Assembly (NCBI GenBank): GCA_002005505.1
Contig: KV908429.1
Span: 111,001-175,000, forward strand
Source: Botryococcus braunii
Lineage: Eukaryota > Chlorophyta > Trebouxiophyceae
Direction: 5' to 3'
Length of the DNA stretch: 64,000 nt
Below are positions 25,943 to 46,210 of the stretch, one piece after another (position 1 is the stretch's first letter; each line of letters opens with the position of its first letter). The position numbers and the translations under genes are program-made. The notes under the pieces are model-generated. The model saw only the letters and a list, made by a program, of their open reading frames with translations, was not told the DNA's origin and ran no database searches.

Positions 25943-27053
25943 ATGATTATCAATTCACGATCTTTTCAATATACATCATTAGTTACCAGACGTGTGGCTT
26001 CAACAAACTCAAAGTTTCGAGTAGTGTCACTCAAACGCCGGTGTGAGCCGAGGATGAATGATCTTGCTCAGCGAGTTGTTCATAAGCTAACAGAAAAGAA
26101 AGTCATATTCACAAGTGTAGAATCATGCACTGGTGGGCTGCTTGCCCACCTGATCACGAATGTTGGAGGTGCTGCGCAAGTGTTTTGGGTAAGCACATGC
26201 CGTTGAAGCTCATGGGCTATTTAAAATCAGGATACCCATATTAATTTTTGATAGAATTCTTGTTTATTTCATTTTTCCACTCAGGGATCAGTAGTAACCT
26301 ACGATGGATCTTTTAAGCGTGTGTGGGGCGTCCAATCGACCTGCATCCTGGACTTTCCTGGAACCGTCAGTGAACAAGTGAGGCACCCCAACCCTTCAAT
26401 GACGCCATGATTTCAAACATTTGTTTAATTTGTCCCTTTAACGTTAGCAGTGCATCATGAAGAGCTGGCTGGCCGTGGTATGCACCCGGCGCGTGGTGTA
26501 AAGATCACTAGTATACTACGTAGGGCCTAGAATCTGTAGGGGAGACATACTGAGCATAAAGAAGAAGAAAACAAAGCGAACTCGTGAGACACTGCGATAC
26601 CAAGGGATGTTTTAAATGACTTGAATACGGGTTGCTGAGTTCTTGGAGCCCAAATGCTTCATGACTTTATCAAAACAAGTCCCACCTGCAGCGTTTACGA
26701 GATCGTTTTTGGCTATACCTAAGGGAGCCCCTTTTATATCTGATGATCATGGATGCTTACAGGCAGCCCGCGAAATGGCTGAAGGAGGGCTTCGAAACAT
26801 GATGAAGGCTGTATCGGAGGAGGGAGAGTGCTCTGACCTTATCAATGGAAGCAAGGGAGCTGCGTTGTCAATCACTGGCTTTGCCGGCGCTGCTCCTCAG
26901 GAATGCGACAATGGTTTGTGCTATGTCGGCTTGGCTATCACTGGCCAGGACACACGAGTCAAATGCCTGCATGCTGAGGGCGATGACCGCATCCGGCACA
27001 AGGACTATTTTGCCAAGGAGGCATTTGATCTGCTTTTGAACCACATTTCGTGA
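25943..27053 (+). CDS. cinA: CinA/PncC-type nicotinamide-nucleotide amidase
   Basis: The bacterial family hydrolyses nicotinamide mononucleotide to nicotinate mononucleotide and ammonia, recycling pyridine nucleotides. Exons: 25943-26188, 26285-26377, 26763-27053 (stop TGA 27051-27053), all joined in phase 0. The product has the single-domain C-terminal CinA form: RVVHKLTEKKVIF, the signature ESCTGGLLAHLITNVGGA, GSVVTYDG, GTVSEQAAREMAEGGL, SITGFAGA, and CYVGLAITGQD. Three in-frame starts exist (25862, 25943, 26054). I chose 25943 because the ~37 residues before the conserved domain are rich in Ser, Arg and Thr and poor in acids, like a plastid or mitochondrial presequence; 26054 would give a cytosolic form. 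The usual Pro in the G-x-AGP motif is Ala here (TGFAGAAP). Such genes are mainly bacterial, so organellar or lateral origin is likely; the three introns show it is now a host gene. Confidence 0.92.
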
Positions 27054-27171
27054 CAACCTGCTGCACTAGTGTACTGTGTATCTAGCTAGCACTTTTAGGT
27101 ATACATACGTATTGATTTGTCCTGTTAAGATAACTTTTTTTTTTATTTTGGTGTCGTGGTGCCCTGGCTTT

Positions 27172-27297
27172 TATCTTAGAACTTTGATACATTCAATTTT
27201 ACTCGTAGTCTTGAAACTGGCGGACATATTCACCAGTTGGGTCAACACATCTTCAAGACTACGAGTAAAATTTGAATGTCTCAAAGTTCTAAGATAA
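27172..27297. repeat. MITE-like hairpin, ~45-base arms
   Basis: Left arm TTATCTTAGAACTTTGATAC and onward to AGTCTTGAA pairs almost perfectly with the right arm TTCAAGACTACGAGTAAAAT through CTAAGATAA. The loop is ~36 bases and contains CACCAGTTGGGTCAA, which recurs at 27340-27390 in inverted form. Confidence 0.88.
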
Positions 27298-28099
27298 ATT
27301 AATAAGTGTTGCAACACTGTGACACTGCCACTGTTGATCAATTGACCCAACTGGTGAATGTGTGCTGACCCAACTGGTGAATAAGTTACAAGGTTTCGTG
27401 TGACACTGACGCCATATGAAGTCAGTGTCGATACTGCAAGTGGCCGGCCAGCATGCGCATGCGCGTTCAAGGTATTAATGTCTACTGTCGCAGTGGATGA
27501 TCAAGCAAAGTATGTACGCATTTCTGCGCGCAGACCGTTATAGGGAAGCCTGCTTGTCACATGCTCTTGTGCTTGCCCATTGGGTTATAATCCAGTTGGG
27601 TTAATTAACCAGCTGGGCAAGCGGCGCGTGCGCACAAGCTGAACAGACATGTACAATCAGGGCACACGCATAATCCACTCAAGATTGTACATGTTGATCG
27701 GTCAGAACGTGGTGTGACCTGATCAGCTCTTTCGTACACAGTATATGTAAACTGATGCTAAGATACACTAGTATGATCCGGTCTGCAAATTGCGTTGCAA
27801 GCCACGTATACGTATGAGCTCAGGCACAGTACATAATGAGGGGCAAACCAAGTGAACGGGCCACACGGCTCAGAGCAGTGAAGTTGGTAAATGAGGTGCC
27901 ACAAATGCATACATAGATATGGCGCGTGGATGCAGGGAATAGGGTTGAAGAACTTTCATCTATGAATATTGTTCGAGACTGAGATACGTCAGTATTTATC
28001 ATTATAAGTCTGCGTCAAATATCATGCGAAGAAGCCAGCTAGCTTGGTCTCAAGCCTGGGGGCTCGGTCACGTTGGAGTTGCAACCATAGACTCCGCAA

Positions 28100-28537
28100 T
28101 TGATTCGTCCCTGCAAACTCGGTTGTAATAGGATTGAAAGCACTGGCCCACTTGTGGGATCTATTGAATCAAGTGCTTTGCTAGGAGTCGTTTTTGAAGG
28201 CGGGCTGTCAGCTACTGCTTTGCAAGAGTTTTTGACTTGCGGGCGTTGTGCTCATGCGCCGTACCTGTACACATGTGAGCTCTGCAGTGGAGCTAGCGAG
28301 CTGTCGCCACGGTTGAGTGTGTATCTTGAGGTTGTAAACAAGTCAACAAAAATTGAAGGGGATAGTAGCAAGACTGCGCCATTGTCCAGGCCGATGTTTG
28401 CAGCTAAAGCTACAAGGACAAGGACTGCTGGCTCGGGCTTAAACGACCCGGACAGTTTGTTGGGGCTCGAGGCTAATGTCCATGTAGTAAGCATGCTACA
28501 CTGTTACCACTGGTACGGTAGTGTGCAACTACACTAA
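28100..28537 (+). other. Unrecognised 145-codon open frame
   Basis: It contains a small Cys cluster (LTCGRCAHAPYLYTCELCSG) and a Ser/Thr/Lys-rich half. A good donor (GTAAGC) follows the GLEANVHV codons at about 28487, so it could be an exon. I recognise no family, and the open frame could be chance. Confidence 0.2.
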
Positions 28538-28577
28538 TGTGCTGTTACCACTTTTTGACTTCACAAGTGAAGCATAC

Positions 28578-28670
28578 ATTGCCGCCACAAAATGGTTTGC
28601 GGATCGCAAAGGCATCCGATCCGCAAACCACTTTGTGGCCGGCAATATAGGAGCTGTAATTACAGCTCCT
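28578..28670. repeat. Two adjacent inverted repeats
   Basis: ATTGCCGCCACAAAATGGTT and on to GCGGATCG pairs with CGATCCGCAAACCACTTTGT and on to GGCAAT around an 8-base loop. Three bases later a perfect 22-base palindrome (AGGAGCTGTAA and its complement, 28649-28670) follows. Together they look like nested terminal hairpins of a small DNA element. Confidence 0.85.
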
Positions 28671-28946
28671 CTTATAAGAGTTATTTACATTGACTACACA
28701 CCTCTATTTTACAGATAGAGCTAGCCATTTACAGAAAACGTGCTATTTTTGTTCTCTCTTGTGTCTCATGTTGATCAACACTTCGCCCACAACGTTGTGC
28801 TGGGAGGAGGGAGATCTAGAGAGAGTGATAAGGGGAGGGATTTAGTGAGGCCAGAGATTGGTAAGGGGGAGGGATTGAATGGGGCCGTACGCCCGGGGCA
28901 TGACTGTACGTATGAAGGTATAGCAAACCCCCCCCCCGCCCCCCCC

Positions 28947-28948
<2 letters not shown>

Positions 28949-29032
<84 letters not shown>
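28949..29032. repeat. (CA)n microsatellite
   Basis: About 84 bases of CA preceded by a C-rich run. Intergenic. Confidence 0.97.
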
Positions 29033-29035
<3 letters not shown>

Positions 29036-29586
29036 TCGCAAGGATACCTTCAGAATTTTGGGAGGGGCCTGGGGGCCGGGGGAGAGGGGGAGGGGGAGGG
29101 AGAGACCCCAGTCCATATGCCACACATGAGCCCCGGGGCCTGCAGGGCCCCCAGACCTACAGCTGTCCATATGCCAGATATGTGTGGTGCCCTCCACCTC
29201 CAATGGGTCGTACCCTAGGCCTAAATTGTGGAGGGGGTACAATGCGTACCGTACGGACAGCCTTTGAGACACAACGTGCCGTGGTTGTGGGCGCATGCAG
29301 TTCATGATGTCACTGGTCAATGATGGATTGACATACATGGAATATAAGTATAACGACGTTGGTGACGGATCATGCTGCCCACAAAACATTCTTAAATTGA
29401 TGAATTGTCGGATACAAATAATACTCAACATGCAACCTTTGTCAACGTCTTTCGATATTGAGCAAATGCTGCACAGTGAATGCTCAGCATGCTCTGGCCC
29501 ATGGGTGTGCGAGCTTCCAGCTCGGGGTGCTCGAGCAGTCAAAAAACGTTGTCTTATGTCCAGGGGCGGAGACCACGTCAAATATT

Positions 29587-29626
29587 TGTTGTGCGCTTAG
29601 GATAGGCTTCACTCTTTATTCTAAAC
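29587..29626 (+). repeat. Dispersed ~45-base repeat, copy 4
   Basis: Contains GCTTAGGATAGGCTTCACTC followed by TTTATTCTAAA, matching the family consensus in its right two thirds. Confidence 0.65.
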
Positions 29627-30269
29627 ATTTCTACAGCCACTCGGGCTTCCGAACACCGCACATGGCATGTTCAAATCCAAATTTCCAACACGCTTGAATG
29701 TGTTTTGAAACCGTTCACTCTCCCTTCACTCTCCCGAACACCGGAATAAGCACTTCAACAAACACCAATCAGTCTCAGCAGAATGTGCCTGAGGCATCCG
29801 AAACATTACTGAAGCTCTCCATACTTTGCCAACAGCATTTCGAGGCCTTCTACCCTCTCAAACACAGTGTATTCCAAATCCACCCAGGATTCCAAAGACG
29901 GGTACAACGTTTTTCTAGCGTCCAAAATTCAAAACACTGCATCGGTCCGGACACTGGACCCATTAATGCATTAATCAGTGCATTCGAGCGAAGGGCAGGC
30001 TCCCAAACCTCCGCACAGGGATCCTTATAAGAATCTGGCAAGGCCCCCTTTCAAAACTTCAATAACCAGTCAAGTTGCAACCCGTGGTACATTTTACAAA
30101 GGGGGCGCCCCGCCGGGGGGGGGGGGGGGGAAGTCAGCAAGATGTTAGTGAAATTGATATTCCCAACCAATGACAGATTAAGGGAGGAAGGGAGCAGAAA
30201 TTTAAAACATTACTACAAGCAAGCAATAATCATATTATGATGTATACGGGGAGGCAGCGAGCTCCGAAG

Positions 30270-38786
<8,517 letters not shown>

Positions 38787-41700
38787 CCTTCAAAAACGGG
38801 GTATTGCTTGTGCAGTGCTGTCCGTGACGATACCATCTGGTGCTCTGCCGTTTATAACGAGGTCAAAGGGGGGAGCATGGCGTAAGCCGGGAAATAAACC
38901 CCATGTGGCTCATGTGAACAGGGTGCATTTCGTGGAAGCCCGACGTCGGGGCAGGCAACGGTGTCCTGTTCCACCGCAGCGCAGACTCTTGTAGCCAGCT
39001 CCACATATGATGTGTGACACATCCCATTGTGGAGTCAGATAAGGCGTTATTCAGTGAGTCGCCATAACAATGCACGGTAATCTTAAGCTACGGATTACAA
39101 CTGTTCTTCTGGAACGAAGCACGAAATAGAGAGGGATGAAGTCCCTTAAGGCATTCCGTTCATTGGGGGTTGGCTTGCATGCTTCATTCCATTGCCTTGC
39201 GCTTACAGTGCAGAATCTCTGTGTTTCAAATGGGCACGTGCAGGACAACAATGGGAACGTGGGTCAAAATCTTGTAAATCTTTCTGGACTGTTTGGGTTA
39301 GTAGCTTTTCCCACCCGTCCATTTTAGGAAGAAAGGGGGAAGTATATCTGATCCTTGAAACATGTGTCATACAAGCCAGGGCCATAAAGGAACGTAGACA
39401 ATGCCACGAACCAAGGGGAAAGAAAGATTTGGTGTGGCTCGTACAGTAGAAGAAAGGACAAACAGGAAAAGAAGCAGGAAACATGCATGCACGAGAGTTA
39501 TGGGAAGAAGGATGGTAACTAAGATTTAATGTTCGGAAAACACCTAATTTAACATGACTGCCCCTCGGAGCCAAGATGTTGGGAAAGCAATGATGTTCGG
39601 ATATATCCAAACTGTTATGGAAGCACGAACGGTCACCAATATGCATGGTAAGACTGCAACGCAGTGAATGCCTTGTACGCTTTGCCCCTGTGCCTGTGGC
39701 TGGGCTGGCCGGGCATGCCTGGTCAAGTGTACCTGCGTCACATTGTAAGTAGGAAACTGGGAGTGGAGGAGAACAACCTTCGGCTGTGCCTCTGAAGTGC
39801 GTATGCCATACCAAGAGCATGTTGGGCGCAAAGAATATGCTTTTGTCTTATGCTTTAACTAAAGCGATGTCCAAAGACCAAAACCAAGCAATGTCCAGGA
39901 GCACATGCTACGGGGTGCTGTAGTGCCTGACGTTTACAAAGCGGCAAGTCCTGTGTGCCGTAAATGGTAATACGCCTTTCCAAGTCACGCTGAGACTCTC
40001 ATGGGTGGCCCCTTCAGACGCCCTTTTCCTAAACCTTCCGTGGTAAGTTAAAAACGTGTGAAGCAATGGCCGTGGGTCAATCCTGCTGCCACGAAAACAA
40101 CCGTTAGGGATAACGCCCTAGTAAACTTTGACCACATCACTTGCAAAGTCCATCACACACATCTAATGGTTGCTCAAAAGATGGAAATGTCTCATATAAG
40201 TGTCGGGATCCAGTCCCTTCCTATGAAAGCAAGCCACGCAGGGATAAGAACCCTCCGACCTTCTATCACATCTCAGAGAGTGCATAAGACATCGTTGCCG
40301 CTTGAAGATGGGAACATCTCAAGTGACAGCCGTGCTTTCATCCTTATTCACGGAAGATAAACCTTTCAGAGATAGCTACCTGTATTCCCTTGGTCACACG
40401 CACAATGAAATGTATCTAACCTGATTCCCCCCTGGGCCAATAATACCAACTATGAAATCATCGCAACTAAAGAGTGGCCATGTCTCTACAGGTAGAAAGA
40501 GGTTATAGCAAGGGGAAGAGGTTTTCTTTTCTGAGCGAAGTCTTGCTTTATTGATATGTTTTGGACCCTTCATCACGGCCCTTGCTAAGTCTTAGCCCCC
40601 TCAAGAATCCGGATGCTGCCCAGTCAATATACTCACATGTACTCCTATATCTAAAATTAAGATAGCCTATTCTAACCGCATACCATAAATCCATCATGCA
40701 GGGACGCGGAATCTAGGGGCCAAATATTCAAGGTGATAATGAGAGGGAGAGAGACTCCTATATTTGAACGACAAGGTTCAGAGCATCCAGGAGGGGGACC
40801 TCTTTGCCCTTTTCGCCGTCTGTCCTGCACGTCTGTAAGTTTCCGCACCAGATGTATTGTCAAAGAGCCGACAACGAGCACAATTACCAGATGCGTCTAC
40901 AGCTGGGCAGAGTGCTTCCATGGTCGGTGACATAAACGCTATCACTTACTGACACAGCAAGAAGTACAACTAGAGGTTGCCTATCACCGCAAGTATTCTG
41001 GACACAAAATGCCATAGCCACAAACACCTACGGGCTGCAAAAAGCCCGTCCGTCGTTAAGCCACAGCTGTAACCATCATCACGTTTCTGTTGTCTACCCA
41101 AGATTCCTGCCAACGATGCACACAACCTCCAGAACCTGAGCATCACAGAACAACCATGTGTAAACACGCATGCGTATACTACGTAGTGCGACACACATAA
41201 ATTCCACACCTACAATATGGCTGGCCAAGCCATCAAGAGACTCGTACATAACTTATGGTGCAGCGAAGGCTGAGGCCTTGCCTCACCCGTTTGGAGACTG
41301 ATATTAGTATCAGTACTCGTCATGATAATACTTTTACTCGATTGCGGCAGCTCACCCTGGACCGTGAGCTGCCTTAAGCATGCCAAGACCAACAGGATGA
41401 GAACCCCCCACTAGGTGCCCCCTCCAGCCTCCGGACCGCCAATAATATTAGGCGCCCTGAGGGGTGAGCATTTCCTATTTCGAGCCAATATTGGACGGGA
41501 GGGTCCCCAACCAGCCTTCCTGGTCATGCCTGCTTCTCAGCCCCATCCTGCACATTTTCAATCAATACCATGCAGATAGGGTCCTGTACTCTAAGCTATA
41601 TCTACATACATAAGAGGAACGCACACAACAATTCTGAGCCACGCCTCATTTGATCTGGATCCTTAGACACTTTCACGCCTCAATTGTATTTGTAGACGAC

Positions 41701-42334
41701 ACGCGACATGTTTACGTCATGCGTCGCGCAGAAATACCTTCAGGGCAAGAAGCGTGATGCCCACTGGGTTCCTAAAAAAGGGCCATGTCCGACCCCTTCA
41801 AAATTAAACGTAGAAAACGGCCCAACCCAATACTACAAGCAGGAAAGCACGAAAGCCGTGCCCAACAGCAAGGACTCCAGGCCAAGCAGACGCCAGCAAC
41901 CACATGTTCATCATCTGTAACCCTTGCCAACTAAGCAAAAGCTGTCGTCCCGGCCTCCATGAGAAAAATCAAGACCAGCTTCTGTTGCCTTTCTACTGAA
42001 ATGGAGGTTTTATGCAATGGAACACAGAGGTGCATTTCAAGGAGAGGAAGCCGCATCCCCACATAATATCCGCGAGAAACCATGGCGGCCATCTTGCAAG
42101 CACTGGAACTTGTGCACGAGGCCCTTGGCAATTACTCGACATGCTTCCGATACAGATGATAGGACTTGACAGGACAAGATATATCAGCTTTACCTATCCT
42201 CTTCTTTCAGGTGAGTGTCCCTGGACACGCATGGCATCTTGTTGGACGGAGAGATCCCAGCCTTTGGATGTCCACCACATGAGAATGCTTCAATGATTTC
42301 CTGCACGTAGCTGTTCCCGCATGCGGGAACTCCT
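38787..42334. other. Intergenic stretch between Deg and uricase
   Basis: About 3.5 kb between the Deg start and the uricase stop. Only one dispersed-repeat copy (40.65 kb) was recognised. Several open frames of 60-100 codons exist on both strands but none has codon pattern, splice signals or homology I can support. Confidence 0.5.
40651..40691 (-). repeat. Dispersed ~45-base repeat, copy 5
   Basis: On the minus strand: GATTTATGGTATGCGGTTAG then AATAGGCTATCTTAATTTTAG. It is close to the copies at 7.73 and 13.43 kb. Confidence 0.7.
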
Positions 42335-42689
42335 CTATAGTTTGGCATGTGGAGAGATGAAGCCCCGGGTGATGGTAGCCTCGATGTTCCCATGTGGTTC
42401 GCTGGTAGCCACATACACATCATCCTCGAACTGTTGCCACACCATCTCACATGTCAGAACACACATCGTTCTCAAATTTTTACTACACGATATCACATAT
42501 CAGAACACACATCTCAAACCGTTACCACACATCTTCATGTGTCAGAGCACAGAAGAGAACGCGGCCAATTGCACCACCTCACCCCCTCAATTTCTTTTTT
42601 CCCCCCTGACCTCCCAACCCCCCCTCTACCCCTTCCTTTCTCTGCCCCGTTTGCTTGCCTCCCAAGGGCGGCCCGCGCGCGCACGCAAG

Positions 42690-42787
<98 letters not shown>

Positions 42788-42891
42788 GGCGCGCATGTGC
42801 GCACAGCAGTATGAGCTTGTGCGGGTTGACAAACTGATACCTTCTCTTCATTTTCTCTCTGCCTTTGCCTCCCCCCATCCGCACCCCCCCC

Positions 42892-42967
<76 letters not shown>

Positions 42968-45744
42968 ATGCACGCGTGCGTGTGCGCTCGTAGGCACTTA
43001 AGCGCACGGGCGCGCACCGGCCAGCCCACCACCACCAACAACAATAAACGTTTGCACATAGCTCACCAGCCTCGTGCGTAATTTAGTAACGCAAGAGATG
43101 GAGAACAAACAGTAAAACCACTCTGCTAATGCAAGCAACAGCAGACTCACCTTACTCTCCACTGGCTGGCAGGGGTTAAAGTGTAAGTTCGGCATGTTGA
43201 GAAAGACGGACTCCACTTCTGGAACCCTGTTGAATACACAACATACCCATCAACCATAGCACAATTACATGCACAAAATCAAATCATAACACACTTGTGC
43301 ATACACAAAGTAAATATTTTCTCATAGCACTGCGCAAACACGAAGTCGTACTTATTAATCCAAGGCACTGTTAGTTTTATGAAGTTAGTTTCAACTCTTA
43401 GCGCTAAGCGCATAAGCAAATGGTTATGGTTGAGTCATAACTCTTTAACAGGAACAGAAACAGGAAAAGGGATGAGAGATGTGGCTCCACAAGAACGGCG
43501 CCATCCCTAATCAGAGCAACGAGGAGATTCACAAGGAATTACAGCACATTCAATACACAAGAAACAGAAGGACAAGGACACAAGCATGCACGCTCATGAA
43601 GAGGCCAACAACCCAGTAGATGGCCAAGATGTAGCACACACCATACAGCCATCAGGTGGCCCAGATAGGGCACATACGCTACAACCAAGCGGCTAATTTA
43701 TAGCACACACGACACAGGGTATGGCACACACCATCCAGTACCGAAGTGGCCTGTGTACAGCACATGCAATACAGCCATGAAGTGGCCCATGTACAGCACA
43801 TGCCATGCAGCCATGAAGTGGCCCATGCACAGCACAGACCATACAGCCGGGAAGTGGCCCATGCACTGCACAGACCATACATGCATGAAGTTGCCCATGT
43901 ACAGCACATGCATACAGCCATGAAGTGGCCCATGTGCAGCACACCCCATGCAGCCATGAAGTGGCTCATGTACGGCACACCCCATACAGCCATTGCCTGC
44001 CCATGTAGAGCACACACCATGCAGCCTTCAACCCAAAGAGGTGCCACACCTATCAATTGCAGCCTTGCCCATCTGGAACAAGGTGTATTGGACAGACGGG
44101 CTGTACACGCCCTTGTCTGGCGGCCCAAAGAACTGGTCCCGTAGAGCATCCTCCACCTGCTTGAAAGCCTCATCATAATTCGGTGGCACCTTCGAGTACC
44201 TGCATTGCCGCAGTGCTCCTCCAAACCACTTCAATCACATGTACTTGACTTTTCAGGTACCACAATCAGCTGTGCATGTTCCAAACATGCATTTAAATAC
44301 CGGTAAGTGTTGAATCTGCTGTGAGGGTGCCTTGTGCTTTAATCGATCTTTTTGAGAGACATACTTAGAACACAAAAAGGGACGCGGGAGAAAAGGACCA
44401 TTTCGGGACATAAGGTACAATTTAATGCAGGTTTACACTTTTTGATCGAACTCTTACCATCGCTCTCATCGCAGAGTAGAGCAACTGGATTAAATGTGAA
44501 TGGAGCATTTGAGGTCTTGTCTCATGGTTCATGAGTTGCTGTATCAGTAAAGCAGACTTAGACTGTAGTATGAGTGGACACTGAACGTTCTGTCTGCTTC
44601 ACCCCAGGTGCGATGATGAGGCATACAGTGCATGCGTGGTTGAGCAGTGCCAGCATTAACAATCTTCATTTACACTAGAGTCTCCCAAACAGCTAGATAC
44701 GGAGCCTCTGGGGAGTAGAGGACTCTACTCGTTCGTAGCCGTATTGAGCTTAACCCGGAAGGTGCCGTGATTGATGCTTACTGCAAGACCAGTATTAACT
44801 GAAGTGGAATGATTGTGATTGGAGCTTTTGAGACATTGAACTCATTGTTCAAGAGTTGCTGTGTCAGTAGAGCAGACAGACATCTTGGACTGTAGCTTGG
44901 GAGGACACTGAACGATGTGTCAGATCGTTCAGTGTCCTCCCAAGGTACAGTCCAAGAGGCCTGTCTACTGTACTGACACAGCAACTCTTGAACAATGAGT
45001 CAACATCTCAAAAGATCCAATCACATTCATTCCACTTCAGTTACATAATGGGCTTGCAGTAAGCATCAAGCACGGCACCTTCTGGGTTAAGCTCAACATG
45101 GCTACGAACGAGTAGAGTCCTCTACTCCCCAGAGGCTCCGTATCTAGCTGTTTGGGAGACTCTAGTGTAAACGAAGATTGTTAACGCGTGCACTGTACAA
45201 CCACTCCTGCACGGTATGCCTCATCATGGCACCTGGGGTAAAGCAGACAGATCGTTCAGTGTCCTCCCAAGCTAGCCGCCCAAGCAAGATGGTCCAAGAT
45301 GATAGTCTGCTTTACTGATACAGTAGCTCCTGAACTATGCAGCTACATCTCAAATGCTCTCCATTCACATGCATTCCAGGTGCTCTACTCTGCGATGAGA
45401 GAGATCTTTAAAGTTCAATCAAAGTGTGTAACCTAGATCAAATTGTACCTTATGTCCCGAAATGGTCCTTTTCTCCCGCGTCCCCTTTGTGTCCTAACTA
45501 TGTCTCTCGAGAAGATCACCTACAGAACCAGGCATCCTCACAGTAGATTCAACACTCAACAAGTACAGCCCACCAAGACCAACACTTCATATCCCCCTGT
45601 TCCCTGGGCAGACTACATAGCTACGTAGGCGCATCCACGCACATGCGCACACACACGCCCGCACCACAACGACTTGCACGCGTAGAGGTGTGTGTGTGCG
45701 AGCGCGCGTGCGCACGCACACGCACACACACACGCGCGCACACA

Positions 45745-45793
<49 letters not shown>

Positions 45794-46008
45794 GCGCGCG
45801 CGCACGCGCGCTTACCAGATGCACACGTGCAACCATAAGCAATCAATAGGACAGAAAGAAACGCTGGAGCCAGCAGAAACAGAGCATGAGGTGAAAAGGC
45901 TGACCAGGACAAAACAGGTTTGGGCATATAGAATGACGCAGCATGTTCCCAGTGTGCAGCCCTCAGCGGCCCTGACTAGGGAGACGACCCACGTCCGCCC
46001 CTACGAAT

Positions 46009-46083
<75 letters not shown>

Positions 46084-46112
46084 TAGGGGGGAGGGGAGAG
46101 AAGCAGAGACAC

Positions 46113-46210
<98 letters not shown>

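Larger units (their letters stand above)
27054..30269. other. Intergenic stretch between CinA and the Deg protease gene
   Basis: It contains an MITE-like hairpin, repeated CAACTGGTGAAT motifs at 27.2-27.6 kb, an unrecognised 145-codon open frame, two further palindromes, a (CA)n tract and one dispersed-repeat copy. The region 29.6-30.1 kb is Phe/Ser-codon-rich low-complexity sequence with no family I know. Confidence 0.55.

Noticed and set aside
28775..29581. 268-codon minus-strand open frame
   Set aside because: Built around the (CA)n tract read as Cys-Val; no homology or splice support for the rest.
43630..44035. CRISPR-like array of 36-base units
   Set aside because: Units are directly adjacent without unique spacers, and the DNA is a eukaryotic intron.
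43679..44224. 181-codon minus-strand open frame with Met-Gly-His-Phe repeats
   Set aside because: The repeat part is the 36-base minisatellite in uricase intron 6; only its first part is the real exon 6.
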